From Acetobacter suratthaniensis (GTDB taxonomy: Bacteria; Pseudomonadota; Alphaproteobacteria; Acetobacterales; Acetobacteraceae): a stretch of DNA of 63,901 nucleotides. Positions 6,906 through 16,901 of this stretch are shown in pieces (the first letter of the stretch is position 1; each line of letters begins with the position of its first letter). The position numbers were made by a program, and so were the translations under genes. The DNA is taken from the NCBI RefSeq assembly GCF_017377745.1, contig NZ_JAFVMG010000016.1, positions 1 through 63,901 on the forward strand, read 5' to 3'. The notes below the pieces were generated by a model. The model saw only the letters and a list, made by a program, of their open reading frames with translations. It did no database searches and was not told the origin of the DNA.

Positions 6906-9830
6906 TCAGCCCTGTTCGGCCCACACGCTCATATCCGGGCAGGAGCAGATCAGGTTACGATCACCATAGGCGTTGTCGATCCGGCCTACGGGCGGCCAGT
7001 ATTTGGCATCCGCCCGCACACCGGGGGGGAAGCATGCCTGCTGGCGGGTATAGGGATGCGCCCAGTCCGCGACCGTCAGCGCCTCGCCCGTATGGGGGGC
7101 ATGGCGCAGCACAGAGCTTTCCACCGCAACATCGCCGCGCTCAATCGCACGCACTTCCTCACGAATGGCCAGCATTGCATCGCAGAAACGATCAAGCTCG
7201 GCCAAGTTTTCGGATTCCGTCGGCTCCACCATCAGCGTACCAGCCACGGGGAAGCTGACAGTCGGGGCGTGGAAGCCAAAATCGACCAGACGCTTGGCCA
7301 CGTCATCCACGCTCACGCCCGTTGCCTCCTTGATGGGCCGCAGGTCGAGAATACATTCATGCGCCACCCGCCCCTGTGCGCCGCGATACAGCACCGGATA
7401 GGCATCGCCCAGACGGGTTGCAATGTAGTTGGCGTTCAGAATCGCAACCTGTGTGGCGCGGGTCAGGCCCGCATCGCCCATCAGGCGGATATAGGCCCAT
7501 GAAATCGGCAGGATGGAGGCCGAACCGAAAGGTGCAGCACTCACCACCATAGCCGCATCGGTTTCCTGCGGGTTGCCGGGCAGATAGGGGGCAAGATGGG
7601 CACGCACGCCAATCGGCCCCATACCCGGCCCGCCACCGCCATGCGGAATGCAGAAAGTCTTGTGCAGGTTGAAATGGCTGACATCGCCGCCGTAATCGCC
7701 CGGACGGGCCAGCCCGACCTGCGCATTCATGTTCGCGCCATCCACATAAACCTGCCCACCGGCCTCATGCACCAGATCGCACACAAGGCGCATGTTTTCT
7801 TCAAACACACCGTGGGTGGAGGGATAGGTAATCATGACAGCAGCCAGTTCGGCGGCATGGGCCTGCACTTTTTCGCGCATGTCGGCCAGATCAATATTGC
7901 CCTGCGCATCGCAGCGCACCACCACCACCTTCATGCCCGCCATCTGGGCGGATGCCGGGTTGGTACCATGGGCAGAGGCCGGAATCAGGCAGACCGTACG
8001 CCCTGCCTCGCCGCGTGCATGATGATAGGCGCGGATCGCCAGCAGCCCCGCATATTCCCCCTGTGCGCCCGAATTGGGCTGAAAGGACACCGCATCATAC
8101 CCGCTGATACGGCACAGCCAGCTTTCCAGATCGGCCAGCAGAACCCGATAGCCCGCCGCCTGATCGGCCGGGGCATAAGGGTGCAGGCTGGAAAAACCGG
8201 GCCACGTAATGGGCAGCATTTCCACCGTGGCGTTCAGCTTCATGGTGCATGACCCGAGCGGGATCATGGTGCGATCAAGGGCCAGATCCTTGTCTGACAG
8301 GCGGCGCAGGTAGCGCAGCATGTCGGTCTCGGAACGCAGGGTATTGAAAATGCCCTGCTGCATGAAAGCCGACTGCCGCACCAGAACGTCCGGCAGGGCG
8401 CTGGCGGGTGCGGCAAGTGCGGCCGCCACGGCCTGCACGCGCGCCGCATCGGCACAGAAAACCGACCAGACAGCCCGCACGGTTTCGGGGGTTGAGGTCT
8501 CATCAAGGCTGATGCCCAGACGGCCCTGCCCCGCATCGCGCAGGTTCAGCCCCAGCGTGCGTGCGCGGGCCAGCAGGTCTGGCGCGCTGTCACCGGCCTC
8601 GATGCTCAGCGTATCAAAAAAGGCCTGATGCGCCACCGTTACACCCAGCGTGCGCAGGCCCGCTGCCAGTGTAACCGTCAGCCCATGCACGCGCCGTGCA
8701 ATGGCGCGCAGGCCATCCGGCCCGTGATAGGTGGCGTAAAGCCCGGCAATAACCGCCAGCAGAACCTGCGCTGTGCAGATATTGGACGTGGCTTTTTCGC
8801 GCCGGATATGCTGCTCGCGCGTTTGCAGCGCCAGACGGTAGGCAGGCTGGCCCGCACTATCCACCGACACGCCCACCAGACGCCCCGGCATGCTGCGCTT
8901 ATAGGCATCGCGCACCGCCATATAGGCGGCATGCGGGCCACCATACCCCATCGGCACACCAAAACGCTGGGTGGAACCAATGGCGATATCCGCCCCAAGC
9001 TCCCCCGGAGACGCCAGCAGCGTCAGGGCCAGCGGATCCGCCGCCATGACGGCAATGGCCCCGGCTTCATGCAGGGCGGCAATAGCCGTGCGCGGGTCAG
9101 CAACCTGACCGGACGAGCCGGGATACTGCAACAGGGCGCCAAACACCTCACCCGCACGCAGGTCGCGGGCGGGATTGCCAACAACAATGCCAAAGCCCAT
9201 CGGCTCGGCGCGGGTTTTCAGCACCGCAATAGTCTGGGGGTGGCAATCTTCATCGACAAAAAACGTGGTCACGCGGCTTTTGGCCACCCGGTGCGCCAGC
9301 GCCATGGCTTCGGCGGCGGCCGTGGCCTCATCCAGCAGCGAGGCATTGGCAATATCAAGCCCGGTCAGCTCGGTTACCACGGTCTGGAAATTCAGCAGCG
9401 CTTCAAGACGGCCCTGACTGATTTCGGGCTGGTAGGGCGTATAGGCCGTGTACCATGCGGGATTTTCCAGCACATTGCGCTGGATGACCGCAGGCAGCAC
9501 AGTACCGTAATAGCCCTGCCCGATCAGCGAGGTCATGACCGTATTGCGTGCGGCAATGGCACGCAGGCGTGCCAGCACTTCGGTTTCGCTCCAGCCGGGG
9601 CCAATGCCCATGCTCTCACCCAGACGGATGTCGCCCGGCAGGGTCTGTGCTGCGAGCGCTTCGAGCGAGTCTGCCCCCACACTGTGCAGCATGGTGTCCA
9701 CATCATGCCGGGTAGGGCCGATATGGCGCGCATGAAACGCGCCATCGGCCTCGGTCAGTCCGGCAAAGGCGGCCAGCGCCTGATCCGGCCCGAACGGCCT
9801 GTTGTCCGATGTAAAATCACCTGAAAGCAT
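6906..9830 (-). CDS. gcvP: Glycine dehydrogenase (aminomethyl-transferring), P-protein
   Basis: The 974-residue single-chain P-protein of the glycine cleavage system. It decarboxylates glycine with PLP and passes the aminomethyl group to lipoyl-GcvH. The N-terminal half contains [15 protein letters not shown] ([13 protein letters not shown]) and [16 protein letters not shown]. The C-terminal half carries the PLP lysine in [16 protein letters not shown], preceded by [10 protein letters not shown]. Length matches the fused bacterial form (about 950-975) rather than the split gcvPA/gcvPB form. AGGATA precedes the ATG. It is the third gene of gcvT-gcvH-gcvP, 52 bases after gcvH, and is presumably controlled by the glycine riboswitch upstream of gcvT. 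Confidence 0.97.
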   Translation of the reverse strand: MLSGDFTSDNRPFGPDQALAAFAGLTEADGAFHARHIGPTRHDVDTMLHSVGADSLEALAAQTLPGDIRLGESMGIGPGWSETEVLARLRAIAARNTVMTSLIGQGYYGTVLPAVIQRNVLENPAWYTAYTPYQPEISQGRLEALLNFQTVVTELTGLDIANASLLDEATAAAEAMALAHRVAKSRVTTFFVDEDCHPQTIAVLKTRAEPMGFGIVVGNPARDLRAGEVFGALLQYPGSSGQVADPRTAIAALHEAGAIAVMAADPLALTLLASPGELGADIAIGSTQRFGVPMGYGGPHAAYMAVRDAYKRSMPGRLVGVSVDSAGQPAYRLALQTREQHIRREKATSNICTAQVLLAVIAGLYATYHGPDGLRAIARRVHGLTVTLAAGLRTLGVTVAHQAFFDTLSIEAGDSAPDLLARARTLGLNLRDAGQGRLGISLDETSTPETVRAVWSVFCADAARVQAVAAALAAPASALPDVLVRQSAFMQQGIFNTLRSETDMLRYLRRLSDKDLALDRTMIPLGSCTMKLNATVEMLPITWPGFSSLHPYAPADQAAGYRVLLADLESWLCRISGYDAVSFQPNSGAQGEYAGLLAIRAYHHARGEAGRTVCLIPASAHGTNPASAQMAGMKVVVVRCDAQGNIDLADMREKVQAHAAELAAVMITYPSTHGVFEENMRLVCDLVHEAGGQVYVDGANMNAQVGLARPGDYGGDVSHFNLHKTFCIPHGGGGPGMGPIGVRAHLAPYLPGNPQETDAAMVVSAAPFGSASILPISWAYIRLMGDAGLTRATQVAILNANYIATRLGDAYPVLYRGAQGRVAHECILDLRPIKEATGVSVDDVAKRLVDFGFHAPTVSFPVAGTLMVEPTESENLAELDRFCDAMLAIREEVRAIERGDVAVESSVLRHAPHTGEALTVADWAHPYTRQQACFPPGVRADAKYWPPVGRIDNAYGDRNLICSCPDMSVWAEQG

Positions 9831-9882
9831 GGGAGTATCCTGAACGGGCGGGAAAAGCGAAAGCGAAGGAGCAGGCCGGAAA

Positions 9883-10248
9883 TTAACCGAGGAACGCCTC
9901 GTAGGCGGCGGCGTCCATCAGGCCAGAAAGCTGCTCGGGCGCACTCAGGCGGAAGCGGAAAATCCAGCCTTCGCCTTCAGGATCAGCGCTGATGCGTGAG
10001 GCATCGTCCGCCACCACCGGGTTGCCGTCCAGCACTTCGCCATCAACCGGGGCGTAAATATCGGATGCGGCTTTAACGGATTCGACCACAGCCGCCGTCT
10101 CGCCTGCTTTGACAACCGTGCCAGCCGGACGGGCTTCGGCAAAAACCAGTTCGCCCAGTTCGCTGGCAGCATGGCGGGTAATGCCCACAACGGCGGTATC
10201 GCCTTCGATACGCAGCCACTCATGTTCTTTGGTAAAATAAAGGCTCAT
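9883..10248 (-). CDS. gcvH: Glycine cleavage system H protein
   Basis: A 121-residue lipoyl carrier that shuttles the aminomethyl intermediate between P, T and L proteins. [12 protein letters not shown] is the family start. The lipoylated lysine is K59 in [12 protein letters not shown], followed by YAPVDGEV. The ATG at 10248 has AGGAGA six to seven bases upstream; the open frame runs seven codons further without similarity. It is the middle gene of the operon. Confidence 0.96.
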   Translation of the reverse strand: MSLYFTKEHEWLRIEGDTAVVGITRHAASELGELVFAEARPAGTVVKAGETAAVVESVKAASDIYAPVDGEVLDGNPVVADDASRISADPEGEGWIFRFRLSAPEQLSGLMDAAAYEAFLG

Positions 10249-10314
10249 CTGATTTCTCCTGATCGGCACCCGGCTGGGTGCCCTGAAAAACTGAAAAAAC
10301 TGTTCTGGATGGCC

Positions 10315-11460
10315 TCAGCCAGCCACGCGCCGGAAACCGGCAGGCACGAAAGGCAGCGCGTGCACCGTGCAGGGCACCGCGCGGCCACGCAGTTCAGCCG
10401 CCACAGCCTGCCCCGGTTTCGCCAGAGCCGTGCTGACATAGCCCATGGCCACCGGTGCATCGACCGTGGGGCCAAACCCGCCTGAGGTCACGTTACCCAC
10501 GGGGCTGGCCAGCGTTGTATCGGCAAACAGACCGGCCCCACCCCGCACGGGGGCGCGGCCTTCGGGCAGCAGGCCCACGCGGCGGCGTGTGGTGCCTTCG
10601 CTCAACTGGGCCAGAATAATATCGGCACCGGGGAAACCGCCCGCGCGTGCGCCACCGGTGCGGCGGCTTTTCTGAATCGACCATTCCAGAGCGGCTTCGA
10701 CAGGGGTCGTGGTTTCATCAATATCCGCGCCATACAGGCATAGCCCGGCCTCCAGCCGCAGGCTGTCACGCGCGCCAAGCCCGATAGGGGCGACACCCGG
10801 CTGCGCCAGCAGGGTACGGGCCAGAGCCTCGGCCTGTGCGGCGGGGACGGAAATTTCAAAACCATCTTCGCCCGTATAGCCCGAGCGCGAGACTACGCAG
10901 GCGGCTCCGGCGATCTCAAGCGCACGCACATCCATAAACAGCATATCCGCGACAGCCGGGGCCAGAGCCGCGAGAACCTGCCCCGCAAGCGGCCCCTGAA
11001 GGGCCAGAAGGGCGCGGTCTTCCAGCACATCGAGCGTGCAGGTTTCGGCAAGATGGGCGCGCATATGGGCAATATCAGCGGCTTTGCACGCGGCGTTGAT
11101 CACAACCAGCAGGTCGTTCTCCAGCCGGGTCACCATCAGGTCGTCCAGAATACCACCCTGATCGTTGGTAAACTGCGTATAACGCTGCCGCCCGGACGCC
11201 AGACCGGCAAGATCGGCCGGCACCAGCCGCTCAAGAGCGAGGGCCGCATCGCGCACATCGCCCGAGCGTGCGCGCAGGCGTACCTGCCCCATATGCGAGA
11301 CATCGAACAGCCCCGCCTGCGTGCGGGTGTGACGATGCTCCGCCATGATGCCATCAGCATATTGCAGGGGCATGGCATAGCCCGCGAACGGCACCATACG
11401 GGCACCCAGAGCGGTATGCAGGGAAAAAAGCGGGGTATGAAGAAGTGATTCGGAACTCAT
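10315..11460 (-). CDS. gcvT: Glycine cleavage system aminomethyltransferase, T protein
   Basis: A 381-residue tetrahydrofolate-dependent aminomethyltransferase that releases ammonia and forms 5,10-methylene-THF from the GcvH-bound intermediate. Family features are LHTALGARMVPFAGYAMPLQY, AGLFDVSHMGQVRL, GGILDDLMVTRL, VVSRSGYTGEDGFEI and RDSLRLEAGLCLYG with its conserved Arg/Glu. The C-terminal barrel contains VTSGGFGPTVDAPVAMGYV. I prefer ATG 11460, preceded by AAGGGCAG; a GTG two codons upstream is possible. It is first in the operon and lies directly downstream of the tandem glycine riboswitch. Confidence 0.96.
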   Translation of the reverse strand: MSSESLLHTPLFSLHTALGARMVPFAGYAMPLQYADGIMAEHRHTRTQAGLFDVSHMGQVRLRARSGDVRDAALALERLVPADLAGLASGRQRYTQFTNDQGGILDDLMVTRLENDLLVVINAACKAADIAHMRAHLAETCTLDVLEDRALLALQGPLAGQVLAALAPAVADMLFMDVRALEIAGAACVVSRSGYTGEDGFEISVPAAQAEALARTLLAQPGVAPIGLGARDSLRLEAGLCLYGADIDETTTPVEAALEWSIQKSRRTGGARAGGFPGADIILAQLSEGTTRRRVGLLPEGRAPVRGGAGLFADTTLASPVGNVTSGGFGPTVDAPVAMGYVSTALAKPGQAVAAELRGRAVPCTVHALPFVPAGFRRVAG

Positions 11461-11539
11461 GCACACTGCCCTTGCGCGTTACGAAAAAGGCCATGCCTTC
11501 CTGCGCGGGGTGCGAAGGGGCCTGGACCGAAAACCGTCC

Positions 11540-11702
11540 GTTGCCCCTTCTGTGCCTTGTGCCTGAGATCGCTATCCCGTCGGCGGACGCCTCGGGGGCG
11601 TCTCTCTCCAGAAGTTTTAGTGCGCAGGGTCCTTTTGCCTGAGAGTTTCCGGGGCGGTTGCTCCTTCGGCGCCAGCTCGAAGCTGGGCTCTCCCTCTGCG
11701 CG
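11540..11702 (-). promoter_or_regulatory. Tandem glycine riboswitch upstream of gcvTHP
   Basis: On the minus strand two glycine aptamers follow each other. The first has GGAGAG, then GCCGAAGGAGCAA and CTCTCAGGCAAAAGGACC. The second has GGAGAGA, then GCCGACGGGATAGC and ATCTCAGGCACAAGGCACAG. These are the conserved core elements of the family, with the usual short linker (CACTAAAACTTCTGG region). The 3' end lies about 80 bases before gcvT. In this family glycine binding usually switches expression on. I see no clear T-rich terminator between aptamer and start codon, so a translational mechanism or an unseen expression platform is possible. Confidence 0.93.
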
Positions 11703-11761
11703 GCGTGATTGGTGACATCATTTTAACGACAAGTCAATCACGCCCCGCAAGGCCGGAAGAC

Positions 11762-12631
11762 TCAGGCTTTTCCTGCGGGAAGGTGCTGCGCGATATAGGG
11801 TGGCAGGTTAAAGGAACCGACATGGATTTCGGGTGTCCAGTACTGGGTTTTACCCACCAGACCCGCCGCCTGAGCGCGTGCGCGCACGCTCTGCACATCC
11901 TGCCCCGCAAGGCTGGCCTTGGAAGCGATGCCCAGCGTCATGAACCCACCCACATAAGTCGGCACCGCTGCGACATAAGCTGACACATGCGGGAAGAATT
12001 TCGCACGGCGCAGGCTGGTTTCGTGCAGTTCATCCGCCTGCATGAAAGGCACGCCACACTGGTTAACGATCAGCCCCTGCGCGCTGAGTACGCGGGCACA
12101 CTGCTCATAGAAAGAATCGGTAAACAGGACTTCACCCACGCCGATGGGGTCGGTGCTGTCCACGATAATGACATCAAACGACGCATCGGGCGCACGGGCC
12201 ACGTAGTCGATTCCATCGCCCACGATCACTTCGGCACGCGGGTTTGTCCAGGCATCCTGTGCGATGGAGGGCAGATGCTCCTTGGACAGTTCGATAACCG
12301 CACCGTCAATTTCCACCATCACGGCTTTTTCCACGCCGGGGTGTTCAAGCACGCGGCGCAGCACGCCACCATCGCCCGCACCGATAATCAGCACACGGCG
12401 CGGATCAGGGTGGCTGAACAGCGGCACATGGGTCAGCATTTCCTGATAAACGAACTCATCGCGCTCGGTAATCTGCACCACGCCATCGAGCAGCAGTACG
12501 CGTCCGTGAGAATCGCTTTCAAAAACAACGATATCCTGAAACGGACTGCGCACGCGCGCCAGTTCACGCACGACGCGGAAGCGCTGGCCCCAGTTGTCGT
12601 ACAGGGTTTCCTCAATCCATGTTTCGCTCAT
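11762..12631 (-). CDS. speE: Spermidine synthase (putrescine aminopropyltransferase)
   Basis: Transfers the aminopropyl group from decarboxylated S-adenosylmethionine to putrescine. The protein from ATG 12631 has 289 residues and opens with WIEETLYDNWGQRFRV. It then shows VFESDSHGRVLLLDGVVQITERDEFVYQEML, the dcSAM-binding motif LIIGAGDGGVLRRVLEH, and the catalytic-site stretch VDSTDPIGVGEVLF. The start is a choice: GGATGAGG sits before ATG 12631 and the family alignment begins there. ATGs at 12652 and 12697 extend the frame without added similarity. It follows speD on the same strand but a strong terminator lies between, so expression needs read-through or its own promoter. Confidence 0.93.
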   Translation of the reverse strand: MSETWIEETLYDNWGQRFRVVRELARVRSPFQDIVVFESDSHGRVLLLDGVVQITERDEFVYQEMLTHVPLFSHPDPRRVLIIGAGDGGVLRRVLEHPGVEKAVMVEIDGAVIELSKEHLPSIAQDAWTNPRAEVIVGDGIDYVARAPDASFDVIIVDSTDPIGVGEVLFTDSFYEQCARVLSAQGLIVNQCGVPFMQADELHETSLRRAKFFPHVSAYVAAVPTYVGGFMTLGIASKASLAGQDVQSVRARAQAAGLVGKTQYWTPEIHVGSFNLPPYIAQHLPAGKA

Positions 12632-12721
12632 GTGCGCCTCATCCGGTTGCATGGCGGCCACCCCCGGCACCTGTGTGCGGCGGGTTTTAGTGGCCATCAG
12701 AAAAACAGACAGAAAATAAAC

Positions 12722-12786
12722 AAAAAAAACCGGCAGGACATGCCCCCTCACCCCTTTGGGGGCGGGTAAGGCATACCCTGCCGGTG
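12722..12786 (-). terminator. Strong terminator between speD and speE
   Basis: On the minus strand ACCGGCAGG pairs with CCTGCCGGT, enclosing a second hairpin (CCCCCAAAGGGG region), and is followed by TTTTTTTTG. It lies directly after the speD stop codon. Confidence 0.88.
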
Positions 12787-12803
12787 TCAGGCATACGCCA
12801 GAC

Positions 12804-13274
12804 TTATTTTTTCACCACGCGGCCGCGGCGTTCTTCATTGACTTCCAGACGCTTGGCCTGGAACAGCCGCTGCATGACCGGCACCGCAAGATGCGGGTCG
12901 CATGCGCCACACATGAAAATGTCCACAGCGGCAAAGTTGCGCTCGGGCCATGTGTGAATGGAAATGTGGCTTTCCGCCAGCACGACAACACCCGACACGC
13001 CGCCATTAGGCGTGAAATGGTGGAAGTGGCTGTGCAGGATGGTAGCCCCTGCCGTTACCGCGGCTTCGCACAGGGTCTGGTCGATCTTTGCCGGATCATC
13101 CAGATTTGTGGCGCCCCACAGATCAACAAGCAGGTGTGTACCTGCAAACTTTTCGCCGTTCTTTTCGACGAAGTAATCTTTGCGGTCTTCATCCCCTGAT
13201 GAATCGGCAGCGGAAAATGTCTGGTTATTGCTCGGGTGTTCCGAGACCATCCCCAGTTGAGCAAGTGCGTTCAT
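12804..13274 (-). CDS. speD: S-adenosylmethionine decarboxylase proenzyme (prokaryotic type)
   Basis: A 156-residue proenzyme that self-cleaves to create its pyruvoyl cofactor and supplies decarboxylated SAM to SpeE. The cleavage site is in VVVLAESHISIHTWPE, between E101 and S102, which becomes the pyruvoyl group. Supporting motifs are THLLVDLWGA, HSHFHHFTPNGGVSG and AAVDIFMCGACDPH. The N-terminus is about 30 residues longer than minimal family members and ends in an acidic, probably flexible stretch. A GGGGG run precedes the ATG. The 5' leader contains a perfect palindrome GGGCAAAAATTGCCC at 13307-13321, of unknown role. Confidence 0.94.
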   Translation of the reverse strand: MNALAQLGMVSEHPSNNQTFSAADSSGDEDRKDYFVEKNGEKFAGTHLLVDLWGATNLDDPAKIDQTLCEAAVTAGATILHSHFHHFTPNGGVSGVVVLAESHISIHTWPERNFAAVDIFMCGACDPHLAVPVMQRLFQAKRLEVNEERRGRVVKK

Positions 13275-13397
13275 TGACGTACCCCCAAACCAGTAGACAG
13301 CCTGTTGGGCAAAAATTGCCCCCTTGGGCCAAGAGCGCGCTAACTAGGCGGTTATACCCCGCTTTGCAAGCACTAAATCAGGTCTGTAACCGTTTTT

Positions 13398-16300
13398 TCA
13401 AAAACCGTCAGACAGTGTCGCACGCTTGCCAACCCATGCACGCAGGCGGTTAAGGGTATCGGTATCGCCTGCGGCGGCGGCATCGTGCGCAAGGCGGCGG
13501 GCCAAGGCCACCTGATCGGATGTGAACGCACCTTGCGCGGGCAGGGCCCGGCTGGCCAGACGCCCCAGCACCAGCACAGCCTGCGCCCATTGGTGCTGTC
13601 CCTCGTACACACGCCCACGCAGGCGCAGCCCGTCATCCGATTCGTCGTTGGCCAGCAGGCGCAGTGCCTGTGCCGCCTGCCCCGATGCCTGCGCCATCAG
13701 CGCGTTATCGTACCGCAGGCGCTCAGGCAGATCGGCTGCGAAATCTGCTGGCACACCCAAGGAAAAACCCGATAGCGCAGCCCGCGCCAAAGCCTGCGCC
13801 GCCGCGTGCTCCTGCCCGGCCTCCAATGCCGCGCGGGCCAGAAGCTCCGCCCGGTCGGCCCGCGTGGCAGGGGTCGTGGACAAAAACTCCGCCTGCGCCA
13901 GAACCGGCACGGCCTGCGCGGGCCTACCGGCGTGCATGAGCGCCGCACCATATCCGGCCAGCAGCTTGGCGGTGGAGGCATCATATCCCAGCCAATGCCG
14001 CAAGGCCGCAACGCGGGCCAGCGCCTCATCCGTCGGAACATACCCCTCCGGCATGGGCGGTGCTGCCTGCCCGGAGGAACCCTGCGGCACAACGCCAAAA
14101 ACCAGCCCGTACAGCACATCACACCAGACCGCACCCAGCCTGTCATGCGGCGTAGCCTCACCTGCCCGCACCCCGGACAGTACCGAGGCCGCAGCCCCCG
14201 CCCGCCCTGCCTGCACCAGCGCTCGGGCATAGCCCAGCCGCGCCGCCATGCCTGCCGCCCCGGCCGGAATGCGCTCCGGGGCCAGCAGGCGCTCATACGC
14301 CCGAACCGCCTCGGCCGGGCTGATCCGCTCCTGAGCAAGCTGGAGGGCGAGCTGCTCCACCCCGGCCCACACAGCAGACTGGCCAGTACCGGCACGCAGC
14401 CTGTCCAACAGGGCAAAGGCGGCATCCGTCTGGCCCTGCCGGACATCCAGCAGGGCGCGCGGCAGAGCCAGAGCGCTGTTATCCGGCGGGGCATCACGCA
14501 AGGCGGCGCGTAAGGTATCGAGCACTTCGGGCGCACCATAACGCGCCACATAAGCCGCCACACGCGGAAGAAGCCGGTCACGCACAGGGGCCGGGTACTG
14601 GCTCAGCCGGGCGTAAGACCGCGCTAGCAGAGTGGCCGTCTGGCCGCTGTCTGCCCCTGTTATCATCTCATACACGGCGCGCCACAGGGCCATGTCCGGG
14701 CCAAAGCGCAGATCCGCATCCGCCAGCGCACCCGCTTCGGACGGCACACCCGCCAAAAGCGCGGCACAGGCCCGCAATACCGTGACCGAATCCCGAGTAT
14801 CGCCCCCGGCATGGGGGGTGGGCAATGTGGGGGCGGAACGCCCTGCCCCGGGAACACTCACACCATCCGGCACACCCCCAAGCGCTGAGGAAGACGGCAG
14901 ATCACGCAGCAAAAGCCAGCTCTGCCGCACATCACCTGCGGCAAAGGCCGCCCGTGCAGCCGCCACACGCACCGGCCACGCAACCTGCACCGCCTTCTGC
15001 CCGGCCTCAGCCGAGTGCGTGCCATGCCGCCCGCCCGCATGGCCATGTGCGGGCCTGCCGGTTTTTGTAGCGTGCTTGCGGCTGCGCGTGCTGGCCTTGC
15101 CGGGGTCCGCCGCCCAGCCACTGGCTTTGAGGGCCGCCTGAGCCGCCTGCCACCGCCGCGCCAACTGGGCGGCGGGTTCATCGCGTAGGCCCAGCCATGC
15201 CCAGTCACGCCCCTGCGCAGCACCGCCATGAAGGGTTCCGGCACGCACCCCCGCCGTACTACCGGGCACAAGCCCAACGGGAAGCGGCACAGGGGCCGTG
15301 GACTCCACCACAGGGCCATACTCTGTCGCCCGCAGGCTTACCCGCGACGAATCCGCCATAACCGCCAGCCCCTGCCATGAGGGCCGCACGCGGTACCCCA
15401 CCGCCACAGCCCCCTGCGGAACAGGCCCGGTCAAACGGGCTGACAGAGCCACAAAAACCGTACCCCCCGTAGCCGGGTCGGGCAGGGGCAGCACCGGGCC
15501 ACGCCCTACCCCTGTAAACAGCACCGCACCAGGGAGCCGCAGCAGCCGTGGCCCGGTGGCCCCATCCGCTACCACTGGCCCGGCAGAATCCGGCCCCGAC
15601 ACCGCCGGACAGCCCCCACCCAGACAAACCCGCCAGCCCGTGCTGTCATGCACAAACCCCAGCGGAGGCTGTGCGCCTGTTGTTGCCTGATCCGCGCCCG
15701 GTGGAAGCACAGATGCCGCAGGCCATTTCAGCCGAATAACCGTGACGCCTTCGAGCGCCACCACCTGCATGGCGGCCCATGCGCCCGTCGCACCAGACAC
15801 CGGGAGCGCCAGCGGGCGATCCACCACCAGCACCAGATCAGACCCGGAGCGAAAGGCCGCAAGTGCTGTCTGCGCATCGCCGGGCAGGATCAGCGTCCGG
15901 CCCGTATCCTGCACAACAACTGCTGGATGAAGAACAGGCGGCGGCGCAACAGGCGTATCCGCCCCGGCCAACGGTGTGGACAGCAAAGGGGGTGCCAGCA
16001 CCACAGACGGCACGGGCGGCCGGGCTGCTGCTTTGGCCGGTTCCTCCTGCTCCTCCGGCCTGACAGGGGGCACCGCACGCGCCTGCTCGGCCTGAGGCGC
16101 TGGGGCCACCGTCTCATCAGGCGGTGATGTGGGCTGTGCGGCTTCCTCAACCCGAGAAGGCTGCCCCTCTACAGCCCCTCCTTCTTCAACCGCAGGATAG
16201 GACGGCGCTGGGGCCGGGGCGGCATCATCCGGGGCGGACAGGGGATCGGATACTGCGGGAGACCGATACTGAAGCCGCTGCAAGCCCGGCGACTGGAACA

Positions 16301-16580
16301 TCCGCCCCTCGGCCTCCGGGGCTTCGCCCTGTGGTATGCTACCCGCAGCCTCTGTGCCGGACGGAGAGGCCGTAGGGCTTGGGGCAGCGGTGGCGCCTGT
16401 GTTCTGGGCATCCTGCAGGGCATCTTCGGAAAAAACGATCCCTGCATCATCATCCGCTGTTTCGGCCCGACCGGGCGGTGCAAGGCAGGCCAGCCAAAGC
16501 GCTGGGGCAAGCAGGCCGAAGCGCCCCGCCCGGAGCCACAGCGTGCGGGGCCGCACACCATATCCCCCCCTGCGTGCCAT
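13398..16580 (-). CDS. Very large exported protein, Pro/Ala-rich N-terminus and TPR-like C-terminus
   Basis: I do not recognise a named family. From ATG 16580 the protein has about 1060 residues. An Arg-rich start and a hydrophobic core (LLAPALWLACLAPPGRAE) form a Sec signal. Residues about 40-220 are Pro/Ala/Glu-rich and low complexity. A middle region (about 220-500) contains beta-type segments such as LILPGDAQTALAAFRSGSDLVLVVDRP. The C-terminal 500 residues are Ala/Leu/Arg-rich helical repeats, for example YGAALMHAGRPAQAVPVLAQAEFL, consistent with a TPR superhelix. A periplasmic scaffold is a reasonable guess. The frame stays open to a TTG at 16691, but the signal peptide fits best from 16580. 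The ribosome-binding site is weak in both cases. Confidence 0.7.
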   Translation of the reverse strand: MARRGGYGVRPRTLWLRAGRFGLLAPALWLACLAPPGRAETADDDAGIVFSEDALQDAQNTGATAAPSPTASPSGTEAAGSIPQGEAPEAEGRMFQSPGLQRLQYRSPAVSDPLSAPDDAAPAPAPSYPAVEEGGAVEGQPSRVEEAAQPTSPPDETVAPAPQAEQARAVPPVRPEEQEEPAKAAARPPVPSVVLAPPLLSTPLAGADTPVAPPPVLHPAVVVQDTGRTLILPGDAQTALAAFRSGSDLVLVVDRPLALPVSGATGAWAAMQVVALEGVTVIRLKWPAASVLPPGADQATTGAQPPLGFVHDSTGWRVCLGGGCPAVSGPDSAGPVVADGATGPRLLRLPGAVLFTGVGRGPVLPLPDPATGGTVFVALSARLTGPVPQGAVAVGYRVRPSWQGLAVMADSSRVSLRATEYGPVVESTAPVPLPVGLVPGSTAGVRAGTLHGGAAQGRDWAWLGLRDEPAAQLARRWQAAQAALKASGWAADPGKASTRSRKHATKTGRPAHGHAGGRHGTHSAEAGQKAVQVAWPVRVAAARAAFAAGDVRQSWLLLRDLPSSSALGGVPDGVSVPGAGRSAPTLPTPHAGGDTRDSVTVLRACAALLAGVPSEAGALADADLRFGPDMALWRAVYEMITGADSGQTATLLARSYARLSQYPAPVRDRLLPRVAAYVARYGAPEVLDTLRAALRDAPPDNSALALPRALLDVRQGQTDAAFALLDRLRAGTGQSAVWAGVEQLALQLAQERISPAEAVRAYERLLAPERIPAGAAGMAARLGYARALVQAGRAGAAASVLSGVRAGEATPHDRLGAVWCDVLYGLVFGVVPQGSSGQAAPPMPEGYVPTDEALARVAALRHWLGYDASTAKLLAGYGAALMHAGRPAQAVPVLAQAEFLSTTPATRADRAELLARAALEAGQEHAAAQALARAALSGFSLGVPADFAADLPERLRYDNALMAQASGQAAQALRLLANDESDDGLRLRGRVYEGQHQWAQAVLVLGRLASRALPAQGAFTSDQVALARRLAHDAAAAGDTDTLNRLRAWVGKRATLSDGF

Positions 16581-16901
16581 CCGTTTGCTCTTGCCACCTG
16601 TTTTCACGCTTTTTCGCACTCCTTTGCCCGCGCAGCATGCCCCTGCCATCGGATTGCCAGAAACACCATCCATTATAAAAAAGGTGTCCAAACCCGGCGG
16701 AGCCCACTACACTCCACCAACAGAACACGCCTGACAGGCCGGACTGTATTTAGCATCCTGTCGGGTTACGTGAAGGGTGCCAGCCGCACGGCCTGCTATC
16801 ACAGCGCTGGTTTTACAGGTCGGCCGCACCCTGCTCCACAGACCGGATCAGATGATCTGGTGCAGGATAACGGGCAACCACTGCAACAGAAGGGAGACAT
16901 T
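16581..16901. other. Divergent intergenic region
   Basis: Lies between the large exported protein (minus) and the HAD phosphatase (plus). It must hold both promoters, but I see no convincing promoter hexamers, terminator or RNA element. Both neighbouring frames stay open into it without similarity. Confidence 0.4.

Noticed and set aside
8628..9824. 398-codon open frame on the plus strand
   Set aside because: Antisense to gcvP; composition typical of a shadow frame.
13380..13410. Terminator after the large exported protein
   Set aside because: The two ACCGT-containing arms are direct rather than inverted, so no stable hairpin forms.
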